A DNA stretch of 6,563 bases from Thermoplasmata archaeon (GTDB taxonomy: Archaea; Thermoplasmatota; Thermoplasmata; SG8-5; JAGLSY01): contig JAGLQE010000270.1 in NCBI GenBank assembly GCA_023137005.1, forward strand, positions 1 to 6,563, read 5' to 3'. Made by a program: the position numbers and the translations under genes. Shown here one piece after another: positions 1-6,563 of the stretch; within the stretch, counting starts at the first letter, position 1; each line of letters opens with the position of its first letter. Under the pieces are notes generated by a model. The model had not been told where the DNA came from, did no database searches, and saw only the letters and a list, made by a program, of their open reading frames with translations.

Positions 1-400
1 GGTAGAATAACTCGATCTGTGTGAGATCGATATCATCTGTTGCTGTCCAGTCTATTGTGACCGGATTATTGGGTGTGGGTGATGCGCCCGCATAAGATGC
101 TGAAGAGATAGGCGCGCTATCTGGAATAGATCCAGGCTCTGGCACTGCATTGGTATTGGTGTCCAGATTACCTGCACCGTCCTCCGCTTTCACGACGTAC
201 CACCACTGAATACCATCAGGAATTCCGCGGTCAAGGTCTGTGTATGTGCCTATTCCAGTAGCCACATTGTCTATGTACGCTCCCGCATCCCATGGGCCGC
301 CTGAATTTATGGACCTGTAGATATTGTACTGGGCCACATCATCGGCCCCTGCACCATCATCCCCGGACAGTGTCCAGTTCAGTGTATTATGGTCTGTTGG
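1..400 (-). repeat. Paralogous fn3/Ig-like block, copy in downstream gene
   Basis: This block aligns to 4377-4776 at a constant offset of 4376 with no gap. The encoded 133 residues, from PTDHNTLNW to QIELFY, match at 117 positions by hand count; a 60-bp sample of the DNA matches at 49. Identity stops abruptly at 400, where the middle module begins. The lower limit is the window edge, so the true repeat is probably longer. It encodes an fn3-like module (YNIYR, QWWYVVKAED) and the start of an Ig-like module. Confidence 0.92.
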
Positions 401-3367
401 TGTTGTCATCGCTGACCAGGCGAAATTATCTATCCTGGTATTGTAGGTACTTGAGCCCCAATATATCCTGTCTGCATTGTTCCTTTCAGACATGTAATAA
501 GAAGTGGTCCAGGTGCTGGCATCCAGTTGGGTCGCTCCCAGTACTTCGGTCGTGAAGGACTCTACCAGAGTTCCCGGTGGGTTCGCGCCGTCACAGTACA
601 TCCTTACAACAATGGAATCCGTATTGGCCATAGTGGTCTCTGGACAATCCCATGTTCCACTCACGGTTGCCGATGTACTGGTGCTGGCTATGCCTACGGG
701 TGTGCCACCTGTGACCTCGGTCTCCGTGCCTCCACTGGTTCGGGTCCAGACCCTGATACCAGCATACATTGTTGGAGTATTTGCAGTAGTGTATAATTGT
801 GATGTTGTGCCCTGGGTTATGGCCAGGTTATCCGCAGTCAGTCCGTTCACGCTAGATGACTCGGATCTCATGAACCTAGTCTCTATCTCAGCGTTCCCAG
901 GTGCCCACCAATCGACTGTCAAACCACTGGTCGATGCAACGCCCGCGTCCACAATGGCCGTGTCGGTCACGGTTGCCGGTCCACTTCCATCAAATGCATC
1001 ATTGTAGGTCGCAGTTACTATGTCATCGTGAGCTACCTGAAGTATCCCGCCACCATCTGTCATAGAAAGAGTAATGGTCCCGACGAAGACACTGGTGTCC
1101 CCTCCGGTCTCGGTAAGTGTCACGCTCTCTCCTCCTGGCTCGGATGTTGATGTAACTGTTATGGTCGTGGTCTGGACATTGGTGTTCGTGTTCAGGTCGG
1201 TGTCACCCACGGTTATGGTTGCCATGTCCTCTCCAGCATACACATTCTCGTCCAGGTCGATGGTCCCCTTCTCGGAAACATCCTCGCAGTTGTACATTAC
1301 CAGTGAGTAATCCTGGTTATTGCTGCCGTCATTGTTACAGTCTGTTGGGACATTGGTCCCGATGATCCTGACAGTGTACTGGCCAATTTCTAATTGACCT
1401 GGTGAGAAGTAAACACATTCCACATTGTTCCTGTCATCGTAACCATCCTGGTCGGTGTCGAATGTGACGATGGGGTTGCCAGTGGTTGCAAATCCATTGC
1501 TGAAGGCGTTTCCATGGTATATTGTTCCCAATGGTGATACGACCTCCAGGTTCACCTGGTTCTTCAAGGATGGGTTGGCTCCCGAGAGTGCGAATGTGTC
1601 GGTGTAGGCCAGTGTGATCTTGACAGGCTCTGCAGCATTGACATAGCTGAATGTGTATTCGTCAGTGACACCGGTCGTCAATAAGGTCGGGTCCTGGAAG
1701 ATCATGTGGGGAGCTGGCGCATCCATTAGATCTGGAAGGAACATCCTGCCCCATCCCTCGTTCTGATTTGGAATGTCAGCCGTGCCAATGTCTTGGGCGC
1801 TGTTGATGGCGCATGCCTTGGCGGTAGCTGGGGTTGGCGGAACTCCATAGGTTGTGTCATACCATTCGTAGATAAGTGCTATACCGCCTGCAAGTGAAGG
1901 ACATGACTGTGATGTACCACTGCACCATGTGTATCTGGTATCTGGATCATAATCTCGATATAGCCCATCCGATACAAGTGGGCTGCTCAGTGAGATAGTT
2001 CCTTGACCCTCTGCTACCAGGTCTGGCTTGATCCTTCCATCATCGGTCCATCCTCTCGAGCTGAAGGAACTGACGGTATCTGGATCGTCTGAAGAGGTTC
2101 CGGATTCGGCCGAGCCGAATAAATTCTGATCTGGCATATAGTTCTCGTATGAGCCGACAGTGATGATGTTCTTGGCATTTCCAGGGCTTCCGATCGAATT
2201 GGTGTTTGGCCCATCATTGGATGCGGATGTAACTACGATGTATTGCTGGTTACCCGGTGTTCCCGGGTCTGCATCTCTGATGGTCTGGTCGTAGGCCTCA
2301 TCATGTGCGGAGTATGCTCCACCTGTGGATGATCCCCAAGAATCAGAATGGATCTGTGTTCCTCCAGCATATCCCTGGGTGACGATATCTCTGTAATCCG
2401 CAGGTCCAACCCAGCTTCCTGAGCTCCCTTCGAATATCTGTTCCGCGTATATGCTGGCCTCATAGGCCAGACCCATGCCCACATAATAGGGGCCATGTCC
2501 ATCATATGTTACACCATTACCATTGTACCCATCAGCCACTATCAAGCCAGCGCAATGCGTTCCATGGCCATGCTGATCTTCCCAGCCACCTGTTCCAAAA
2601 TCGTAGCCTCCCAACACTCTGCCAGTATAATCATTATGTCCGCCTGTTGGTGCAGTGCCATCACCGAGGCCAGTATCTGCGATCGCAATACCGACGCCAT
2701 TGCCAGTCCATCCTAGATGGTTCACATAAGCACCGAAATCTCCTGTCGCCCTGTAAGGTGTTGAGGGGTTTGCATCGTCATCCATGATCCATGCGCCCCC
2801 TCCGATAATTTGCATTCCCATTTCGCCATGGAGTTTCTCAGGCCTGTATGGTTCGATATAGTGAACATCTGCGAACTCTGCCACAGTGAACACATCGCCC
2901 ATATCACTCAATCTGGCCTTTAAAAGATAGCCGACCGAGGTATAATCGCCATCCATGAACTGAACTATCCCGGACAATGATGCCAGGGTCTGGTCCATGG
3001 TGTCGGAGTTAATGAGAGATATGAACACCTCATCTCCGTCGATATCTGGTGATATTTTAAGTTCCAGTGGATATTCATTCACACATCTGACGAAGCTCAG
3101 TTCATCGACCACCAGCATTTCCTCATAGGTCATCCTGGCCTCGTATCCCTCGCCCGGCAGATATGTTATGATATCTATTCCTGTCTGATCCAGTGCATCT
3201 TGCCATTCTGTGAGGATCGGTTCTTCCATATTGATTATGAAATGCCTATCTCCAGCGAATGTATCTGTATCGACCATGAGTGTCGCGGCCCCTGCTGGTA
3301 ATATCATGATTGCCATGATGCTGATACATAATAACTTGCCCACATTTTCTTTGCCCATTTTTTGCAT
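1..3367 (-). CDS. Secreted multidomain subtilisin-like serine protease, KP-43-like (3' end outside window)
   Basis: The frame is open from the ATG at 3367-3365 to the window edge, giving 1122 codons without a stop; the C-terminus is missing. Residues 1-28 form a signal peptide (Lys-containing n-region, hydrophobic LLCISIMAIMILP, cleavage near AGAA), so the product should be exported. Residues 40-180 look like a long propeptide. The peptidase S8 domain (about 205-540) has a full triad: Asp231 in IADTG, His268 in HGHGTHCAG and Ser486 in SGTSQSCP, with oxyanion Asn384 in SASNDG. IHSDSWG, FSSRG, GRIKPDL and GWGR resemble KP-43-type subtilases as I remember them. Next come the KP-43-type beta-sandwich (about 555-695), an Ig-like repeat (700-820), a gene-specific beta-rich module (823-988), an fn3-like module (990-1075) and the start of another Ig-like module. 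The start is supported by GGAGAGG 5 nt upstream; a second ATG at codon 4 is possible. The expected role is extracellular endoproteolysis with autocatalytic propeptide removal (inferred from the family). There are about 13 Lys in 1122 residues. Confidence 0.95.
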   Translation of the reverse strand, partial: MQKMGKENVGKLLCISIMAIMILPAGAATLMVDTDTFAGDRHFIINMEEPILTEWQDALDQTGIDIITYLPGEGYEARMTYEEMLVVDELSFVRCVNEYPLELKISPDIDGDEVFISLINSDTMDQTLASLSGIVQFMDGDYTSVGYLLKARLSDMGDVFTVAEFADVHYIEPYRPEKLHGEMGMQIIGGGAWIMDDDANPSTPYRATGDFGAYVNHLGWTGNGVGIAIADTGLGDGTAPTGGHNDYTGRVLGGYDFGTGGWEDQHGHGTHCAGLIVADGYNGNGVTYDGHGPYYVGMGLAYEASIYAEQIFEGSSGSWVGPADYRDIVTQGYAGGTQIHSDSWGSSTGGAYSAHDEAYDQTIRDADPGTPGNQQYIVVTSASNDGPNTNSIGSPGNAKNIITVGSYENYMPDQNLFGSAESGTSSDDPDTVSSFSSRGWTDDGRIKPDLVAEGQGTISLSSPLVSDGLYRDYDPDTRYTWCSGTSQSCPSLAGGIALIYEWYDTTYGVPPTPATAKACAINSAQDIGTADIPNQNEGWGRMFLPDLMDAPAPHMIFQDPTLLTTGVTDEYTFSYVNAAEPVKITLAYTDTFALSGANPSLKNQVNLEVVSPLGTIYHGNAFSNGFATTGNPIVTFDTDQDGYDDRNNVECVYFSPGQLEIGQYTVRIIGTNVPTDCNNDGSNNQDYSLVMYNCEDVSEKGTIDLDENVYAGEDMATITVGDTDLNTNTNVQTTTITVTSTSEPGGESVTLTETGGDTSVFVGTITLSMTDGGGILQVAHDDIVTATYNDAFDGSGPATVTDTAIVDAGVASTSGLTVDWWAPGNAEIETRFMRSESSSVNGLTADNLAITQGTTSQLYTTANTPTMYAGIRVWTRTSGGTETEVTGGTPVGIASTSTSATVSGTWDCPETTMANTDSIVVRMYCDGANPPGTLVESFTTEVLGATQLDASTWTTSYYMSERNNADRIYWGSSTYNTRIDNFAWSAMTTPTDHNTLNWTLSGDDGAGADDVAQYNIYRSINSGGPWDAGAYIDNVATGIGTYTDLDRGIPDGIQWWYVVKAEDGAGNLDTNTNAVPEPGSIPDSAPISSASYAGASPTPNNPVTIDWTATDDIDLTQIELFY
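905..1153 (-). repeat. Paralogous Ig-like repeat, copy in downstream gene
   Basis: It encodes 83 residues running from just before EPGGE to DWW. It matches 5224-5472 at a constant offset of 4319, with 58 of 83 residues identical by hand count. Conservation is strongest in the last half (VTATYNDA, ATVTDTAI, ASTSGLTVDWW). The EP[AG]GE and LTETG motifs mark a repeat type that I recall from many archaeal and bacterial surface proteins. Confidence 0.88.
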
Positions 3368-3370
3368 ATT

Positions 3371-3379
3371 TACCTCTCC
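3371..3379 (-). promoter_or_regulatory. Ribosome binding site of the downstream protease gene
   Basis: On the minus strand GGAGAGGTA lies just before the ATG, with 5 nt (TAAAT) between GGAGAGG and the start. It is a good partial match to the anti-Shine-Dalgarno end of 16S rRNA. It favours the ATG at 3367 over the ATG three codons later, from which it would be 14 nt away. Confidence 0.75.
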
Positions 3380-3416
3380 AATGAATACGAATGACGCCCA
3401 CAAAACATCAACTCGC

Positions 3417-3425
3417 TAAATATAT
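3417..3425 (-). promoter_or_regulatory. Putative archaeal TATA box for the downstream protease gene
   Basis: The minus strand reads ATATATTTA here, 49 nt before the start codon. If transcription starts about 25 nt downstream, as is usual for archaeal TATA boxes, the mRNA would have a leader of about 25 nt, enough to hold the ribosome site. The surrounding gap is clearly more AT-rich than the genes. The upstream sequence GTTTG is only a weak BRE candidate. An independent promoter here would let this gene be expressed apart from its upstream paralog. The assignment rests on sequence resemblance alone. Confidence 0.5.
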
Positions 3426-3440
3426 CAAACAGTCTCAAAC
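3425..3440. repeat. 10-bp-spaced direct repeat next to the TATA box
   Basis: TCAAAC occurs twice (3425-3430 and 3435-3440) with AGTC between, so the units are 10 bp apart, about one helical turn. The pair overlaps the upstream edge of the putative TATA box, where an archaeal activator or the TFB/BRE contact would sit. It could be a regulator site or chance in a short AT-rich spacer. Confidence 0.4.
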
Positions 3441-3562
3441 TCGTAAATCCGCATTACATTTTTGTTAATTATAGTTTGTGGTAAGTACATATGTATAGTT
3501 AATACTGTTAAGTTTCAATTTGTTTTTTGGATATGCTTGAATTGATAGAATGGCCCTAATTC

Positions 3563-3576
3563 CAATTGATCAATTG
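3563..3576. repeat. 14-bp perfect palindrome in the intergenic gap
   Basis: CAATTGATCAATTG is its own reverse complement. It lies about 200 bp before the downstream start and 64 bp past the upstream stop codon. It may be an operator for a dimeric regulator. AT-rich spacers often contain such palindromes by chance, and a shorter one (TACATATGTA) lies at 3486-3495. Confidence 0.5.
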
Positions 3577-3590
3577 CAAGAACGAAATTG

Positions 3591-3628
3591 AAAAAGGGAG
3601 AGAGCTGAATCGCCCTCTCATTCATTTC
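3591..3628 (-). terminator. Possible terminator of the upstream protease gene
   Basis: After the TAA the minus strand has GAGAG, a loop of about 10 nt, CTCTC, then CCC and a run of five T (3595-3591). The stem is only 5 bp, so as a bacterial-type hairpin it is weak. Archaeal termination depends mainly on T-rich tracts, which fits better. It begins about a dozen bases after the stop codon and would separate the two protease transcripts. Confidence 0.4.
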
Positions 3629-3639
3629 TTTGTTCAGGC

Positions 3640-6563
3640 TTATGGTATTACCCAGTTGAAGTCCACATTGCAATATATCCAGTATGCCTGTCCTATCTGG
3701 AATGCATCCCCAGCCGGCATCGTCGCGATATCGTAGGCAGCTCCATTGTCGTAGTGCTCGACCATGTCCACTTCGGCATTGGCAGTCAGCTCTCCGGCTG
3801 TGAAGGTCTCGGTCTGTGATGGATACCCCACCATGTTCCAGCCAGCTACCAATGATACGGTTGTTCCGACCGGATCCAAACCATCTCCAACGGTCATGAG
3901 TGTTCCAGTATTGGATATCCTGACCCAGAATCCCATCTGATTATTGATGGAAACCGGAATTGTCTGCGTTCCTCCATAGTCCTTATTGAAGGATTTCCAG
4001 TGGTTCGTCAGGTCTGCTGGGTCATACCATAGTATGACATCCCAGTCGCAGTCACCATTGCCCCAGTTGGCATCATTGAAGATGGACTCGACATCGCCTG
4101 TCGCGGCTATCGGGAAGGATACGAATACCCAATCTCCAACTCCTGCTCCGCCTATATCGATATCATATGTCTGGACCGGTATGTACTCGATGGTGACATC
4201 CGGTGTTCCGGGTGCGGTCTCTGTCTGTGGCATGTCATCCGTCGCTCTGGTGTAGAAATCGTATGTTCCGGCTCCATCCGGGAAGTCAAAGCTCCATGAA
4301 CCGCTGTCTGCTGTTCCTGTCGCTCCGGTCGGATTGCTTCCATCAGCCCATGAGGCATAGCCGCCTCCATCGAACTGGTAGAACAATTCGATCTGTGTGA
4401 GGTCGATGTCGTCGGTCGCGTCCCAGTCTATCGTGACTGGATTGTTCGGTGTTGGTGTTGCTCCAGCATATGATGCTGATGAGATCGGCGCGCTATCTGG
4501 TATGGATCCAGGTTCTGGCACTGCATTGGTATTGGTGTCCAGATTTCCAAGGATATCCTCCGCTCTCACAATGTACCACCACTGAATTCCATCAGGTATT
4601 CCGTGGTCAAGGTCAGTGTATGTGTCAGTTCCTGCTGGGACATCCGCTATGTACGCTCCCGCATCCCATGGGCCGCCAGGGTTATTGGCCCTGTAGATAT
4701 TGTATTGTGCAACATCATCGGCTCCTGCTCCATCATCACCGGACAATGTCCAGTTGAGTGTATTGTGATCTGTTGGGTCACTGGTGCTTCCACCGAGTAT
4801 GTAAAGATGGTCCACATAAAGTGTATCGACCACTTCCCCGGATATACTGGTTCCGGTTATATCAATAATTACCGAATCTCCAGGACTGGCAGTTATTCCC
4901 CAGATATCATAAGTATCTGTATCACTGGTCGAGGTTATGGTGCCTAGCGCTCCCCAGCTCGCCCCTCCGTTCGTGCTGTAAGTTGCTGTGAATGTCTCAC
5001 CAGTTGTGTATGCGTCCATATTGATCGTGTAAGGGCCCGTACCAGTCGGATCGATATTGATGGTGTATTGGAAATCAATGTTCCTCCTGCCGCCACCACC
5101 GGATATTGCTTCAACGATCTGATGGTATGAATCATCCTGGACGTAAGTATTTGTGAAAGTACCGACCTGTGTGCCTCTAACAAAAGTAATTGCTGATACA
5201 TAATCTTCTGTATTCGTCACACCCCACCAGTCAACTGTCAGGCCACTGGTCGATGCAATGCCCGCATCAATGATCGCGGTATCGGTCACGGTCGCTGATC
5301 CACTCCCATCATCCGCATCATTGTAAGTTGCTGTGACGGTGTCCCCATCTGATACCTGCAGAACCCCTGCTCCATTTGTTGCAGATAGAGGAAGGTTTCC
5401 CTCGAAGATGGCTGTGTCGAATCCGGTCTCTGTGAGCAGAACGTTCTCGCCTGCCGGTTCTGTATCTGAATCCACATTAATTGTCACGGTCTGAATGGAA
5501 TTGGTATTGGTATTGAGGTCCGAGTCCATGACCATGATCATTGCCGTGTCCTCTCCCGCATACATATCTGAATCCAGCTGGATCATTCCCTGTGATGTGA
5601 TGGGTATCTGAGCTCCTGCAGCAACGAGTGAGAAGTCCTGTGGTCCCTGGGCAATGTCTCCAACGCGTCCGGAAACCTCTATGGTCCAGATGCCGCTCTG
5701 TGGGTTCTCAACAAAGACATTCTCCAAATTGTTCAGGTCGTCCCTGTGGTCTGATCCCCACCAATTGGCTCCGGTTCCGGAGGTCGAATATAGATTGTCC
5801 CAAAGTCCATTATTACCGTAGTACTCCACACCACCAGGTGACGTGACCTTGAGGTCCAGGTTGTTGATGAGTGCCCTTGCCGCATCGGTCGTTGCCGGCG
5901 CTGCCGGGTCTGTCCAGGCAATTGTGATCTTCAATGGATATGCACCATCAGAGTAGATATTTCGGCTATATGAATCTCCAGAATCCAATGCCTGTGGGTA
6001 TTCGTCCATCTGGTGGTATGTTGCACCCAGATCGTACATGTTCTCCATGTCTGGTGTTCCCCAACCCTGGCATGTCCTGGTCGCGCTGTATGTTCCTGTG
6101 AGCGGATACTGGTGAGCATCGGCTATCATCAGGGCCTTTATTGTCGAGGCATATGGTATTGCATTGGTCGGGTTATTGTCAAAATGATTCTCCTGGTACA
6201 TCTCATAGGCCAGAACAGCACAGCCAGCCACTTCTGGTGTGGCTCCACTCGTGCCTCCGAAATCATCATAATAATCAAGGGATGTGTAGCCGTCGCCCCC
6301 GCGCTCGTCAACGGTGTAGATCATGTCAAAGCAGCCTGCCATGTCCGGCTTCTGTCTGCCATCGGCTGATGGCCCTCTGGATGGTGTATTACCATTGGAG
6401 TAAAGCTCATACCTGTCATCTGATAGATCCGCCGTATCCTGGTGGAATATTGCACCAATGCACATGACATTCTTGGCCGCCGAGTCCTCGCTGATCCTTC
6501 CCTCATCAGTACCGTCATTGCTATTGGCCGCGGCCCAGAGTGTCAGAACTTTAGGGTAGTCGA
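3640..6563 (-). CDS. Secreted multidomain subtilisin-like serine protease, KP-43-like paralog (5' end outside window)
   Basis: The frame is open from the window edge to the TAA at 3642-3640, leaving 973 visible residues. The ATG at 6465 is internal, because in-frame S8 sequence continues upstream (WAAANSNDG with the oxyanion Asn at codon 6519-6517). The signal peptide, propeptide and catalytic Asp and His lie outside the window. The nucleophile Ser is codon 6249-6247 in GGTSGATPEVAG, preceded by SRGPSADGRQKPD. The KP-43-type beta-sandwich follows (about 5990-5610; IAWTDPAAP, LINNLDLKV, NNLENVFVENPQSG). Then come an Ig-like repeat (about 5595-5224), a gene-specific beta module (5223-4777), an fn3-like module (4776-4510), an Ig-like module (4505-4165) and a C-terminal module (4160-3643) with FVSFPI, FWVRIS, GWNMVGYPS and YWIY. 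There is no C-terminal hydrophobic anchor or LPXTG/PGF-like signal. It is the first gene of the tandem pair; the next start lies 272 bp downstream. The protein is very Asp-rich with only 8 Lys. It is probably an exported endopeptidase; activity cannot be confirmed without the Asp and His. Confidence 0.95.
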   Translation of the reverse strand, partial: DYPKVLTLWAAANSNDGTDEGRISEDSAAKNVMCIGAIFHQDTADLSDDRYELYSNGNTPSRGPSADGRQKPDMAGCFDMIYTVDERGGDGYTSLDYYDDFGGTSGATPEVAGCAVLAYEMYQENHFDNNPTNAIPYASTIKALMIADAHQYPLTGTYSATRTCQGWGTPDMENMYDLGATYHQMDEYPQALDSGDSYSRNIYSDGAYPLKITIAWTDPAAPATTDAARALINNLDLKVTSPGGVEYYGNNGLWDNLYSTSGTGANWWGSDHRDDLNNLENVFVENPQSGIWTIEVSGRVGDIAQGPQDFSLVAAGAQIPITSQGMIQLDSDMYAGEDTAMIMVMDSDLNTNTNSIQTVTINVDSDTEPAGENVLLTETGFDTAIFEGNLPLSATNGAGVLQVSDGDTVTATYNDADDGSGSATVTDTAIIDAGIASTSGLTVDWWGVTNTEDYVSAITFVRGTQVGTFTNTYVQDDSYHQIVEAISGGGGRRNIDFQYTINIDPTGTGPYTINMDAYTTGETFTATYSTNGGASWGALGTITSTSDTDTYDIWGITASPGDSVIIDITGTSISGEVVDTLYVDHLYILGGSTSDPTDHNTLNWTLSGDDGAGADDVAQYNIYRANNPGGPWDAGAYIADVPAGTDTYTDLDHGIPDGIQWWYIVRAEDILGNLDTNTNAVPEPGSIPDSAPISSASYAGATPTPNNPVTIDWDATDDIDLTQIELFYQFDGGGYASWADGSNPTGATGTADSGSWSFDFPDGAGTYDFYTRATDDMPQTETAPGTPDVTIEYIPVQTYDIDIGGAGVGDWVFVSFPIAATGDVESIFNDANWGNGDCDWDVILWYDPADLTNHWKSFNKDYGGTQTIPVSINNQMGFWVRISNTGTLMTVGDGLDPVGTTVSLVAGWNMVGYPSQTETFTAGELTANAEVDMVEHYDNGAAYDIATMPAGDAFQIGQAYWIYCNVDFNWVIP
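4377..4776 (-). repeat. Paralogous fn3/Ig-like block, copy in upstream gene
   Basis: This is the partner of 1-400. It contains two exact runs shared with that copy: 32 bp (4514-4545 against 138-169) and 31 bp (4647-4677 against 271-301). Similarity ends at 4776 at the border of the gene-specific middle module. Confidence 0.92.
5224..5472 (-). repeat. Paralogous Ig-like repeat, copy in upstream gene
   Basis: This is the partner of 905-1153, with no gap between the two copies. It has EPAGENVLLTETG at its start and ends in the shared ASTSGLTVDWW. The gene-specific middle module begins immediately after. Confidence 0.88.

Noticed and set aside
504..1007. Plus-strand open frame of 167 codons opposite the downstream protease
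   Set aside because: It is antisense to well-supported beta-module coding sequence, has no ribosome site or recognisable motif, and its Val/Ser/Pro-rich composition is what the complement of Asp/Thr/Gly-rich codons produces.
3210..3419. Plus-strand 69-codon frame over the start of the downstream protease
   Set aside because: It is antisense to the signal peptide and propeptide; its hydrophobic look comes from the complement of that region.
3481..3540. Possible plus-strand promoter in the intergenic gap
   Set aside because: There is AT-rich, TATA-like sequence, but no plus-strand gene follows it.
1..5594. CRISPR or tandem DNA repeat array
   Set aside because: The repeated blocks are hundreds of bases long, coding and only two copies each, which fits paralogous protein modules.
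3640..6465. Treating the ATG at 6465 as the start of the upstream gene
   Set aside because: In-frame S8 sequence, including the oxyanion-hole Asn region, continues upstream to the window edge, so this Met is internal.
6013..6467. Overlapping plus-strand frames of 108 and 118 codons
   Set aside because: They lie opposite the conserved S8 catalytic region and show no protein-like features.

Overview
The window holds two large secreted subtilisin-like serine proteases (peptidase family S8). Both are on the minus strand, in tandem, separated by one AT-rich gap of 272 bp, and both are cut by the window edges. The upstream gene (3640-6563) lacks its N-terminus. The downstream gene (1-3367) has an intact start but lacks its C-terminus. 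I found no RNA genes, insertion sequences, CRISPR arrays or plus-strand genes.

The catalytic cores and the beta-sandwich that follows them look like the KP-43 type of subtilase, judged from remembered family motifs. After that, each protein carries a string of extracellular beta-sandwich modules: a TEPxGE/LTETG-type Ig-like repeat, a gene-specific middle module, a fibronectin-III-like module and another Ig-like module. The upstream gene then ends in a C-terminal module with a GWNMVGYPS motif; in the downstream gene the equivalent region is outside the window. The proteins are rich in Asp and very poor in Lys, as expected of secreted or surface enzymes.

The organism is most likely an archaeon. 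There is a TATA-like element about 50 bp before the downstream start, a GGAGAGG ribosome site, frequent AGA/AGG arginine and ATA isoleucine codons, and a T-run after the upstream gene. Secreted S8 proteases with such modules are common in sediment Thermoplasmatota (Marine Benthic Group D-like lineages), which is my best guess. It is an inference and not shown by the sequence.

The two genes are paralogs with mosaic similarity. The fn3/Ig block is 117/133 identical at protein level by hand count and aligns without gaps over 400 bp. The Ig-like repeat is about 70% identical. The catalytic domains are clearly diverged, and the middle module is unrelated. This points to module exchange or gene conversion in a tandem protease pair that probably degrades extracellular protein. 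I see no wholly new system; the mosaic architecture and the shared tail modules are the most interesting content.
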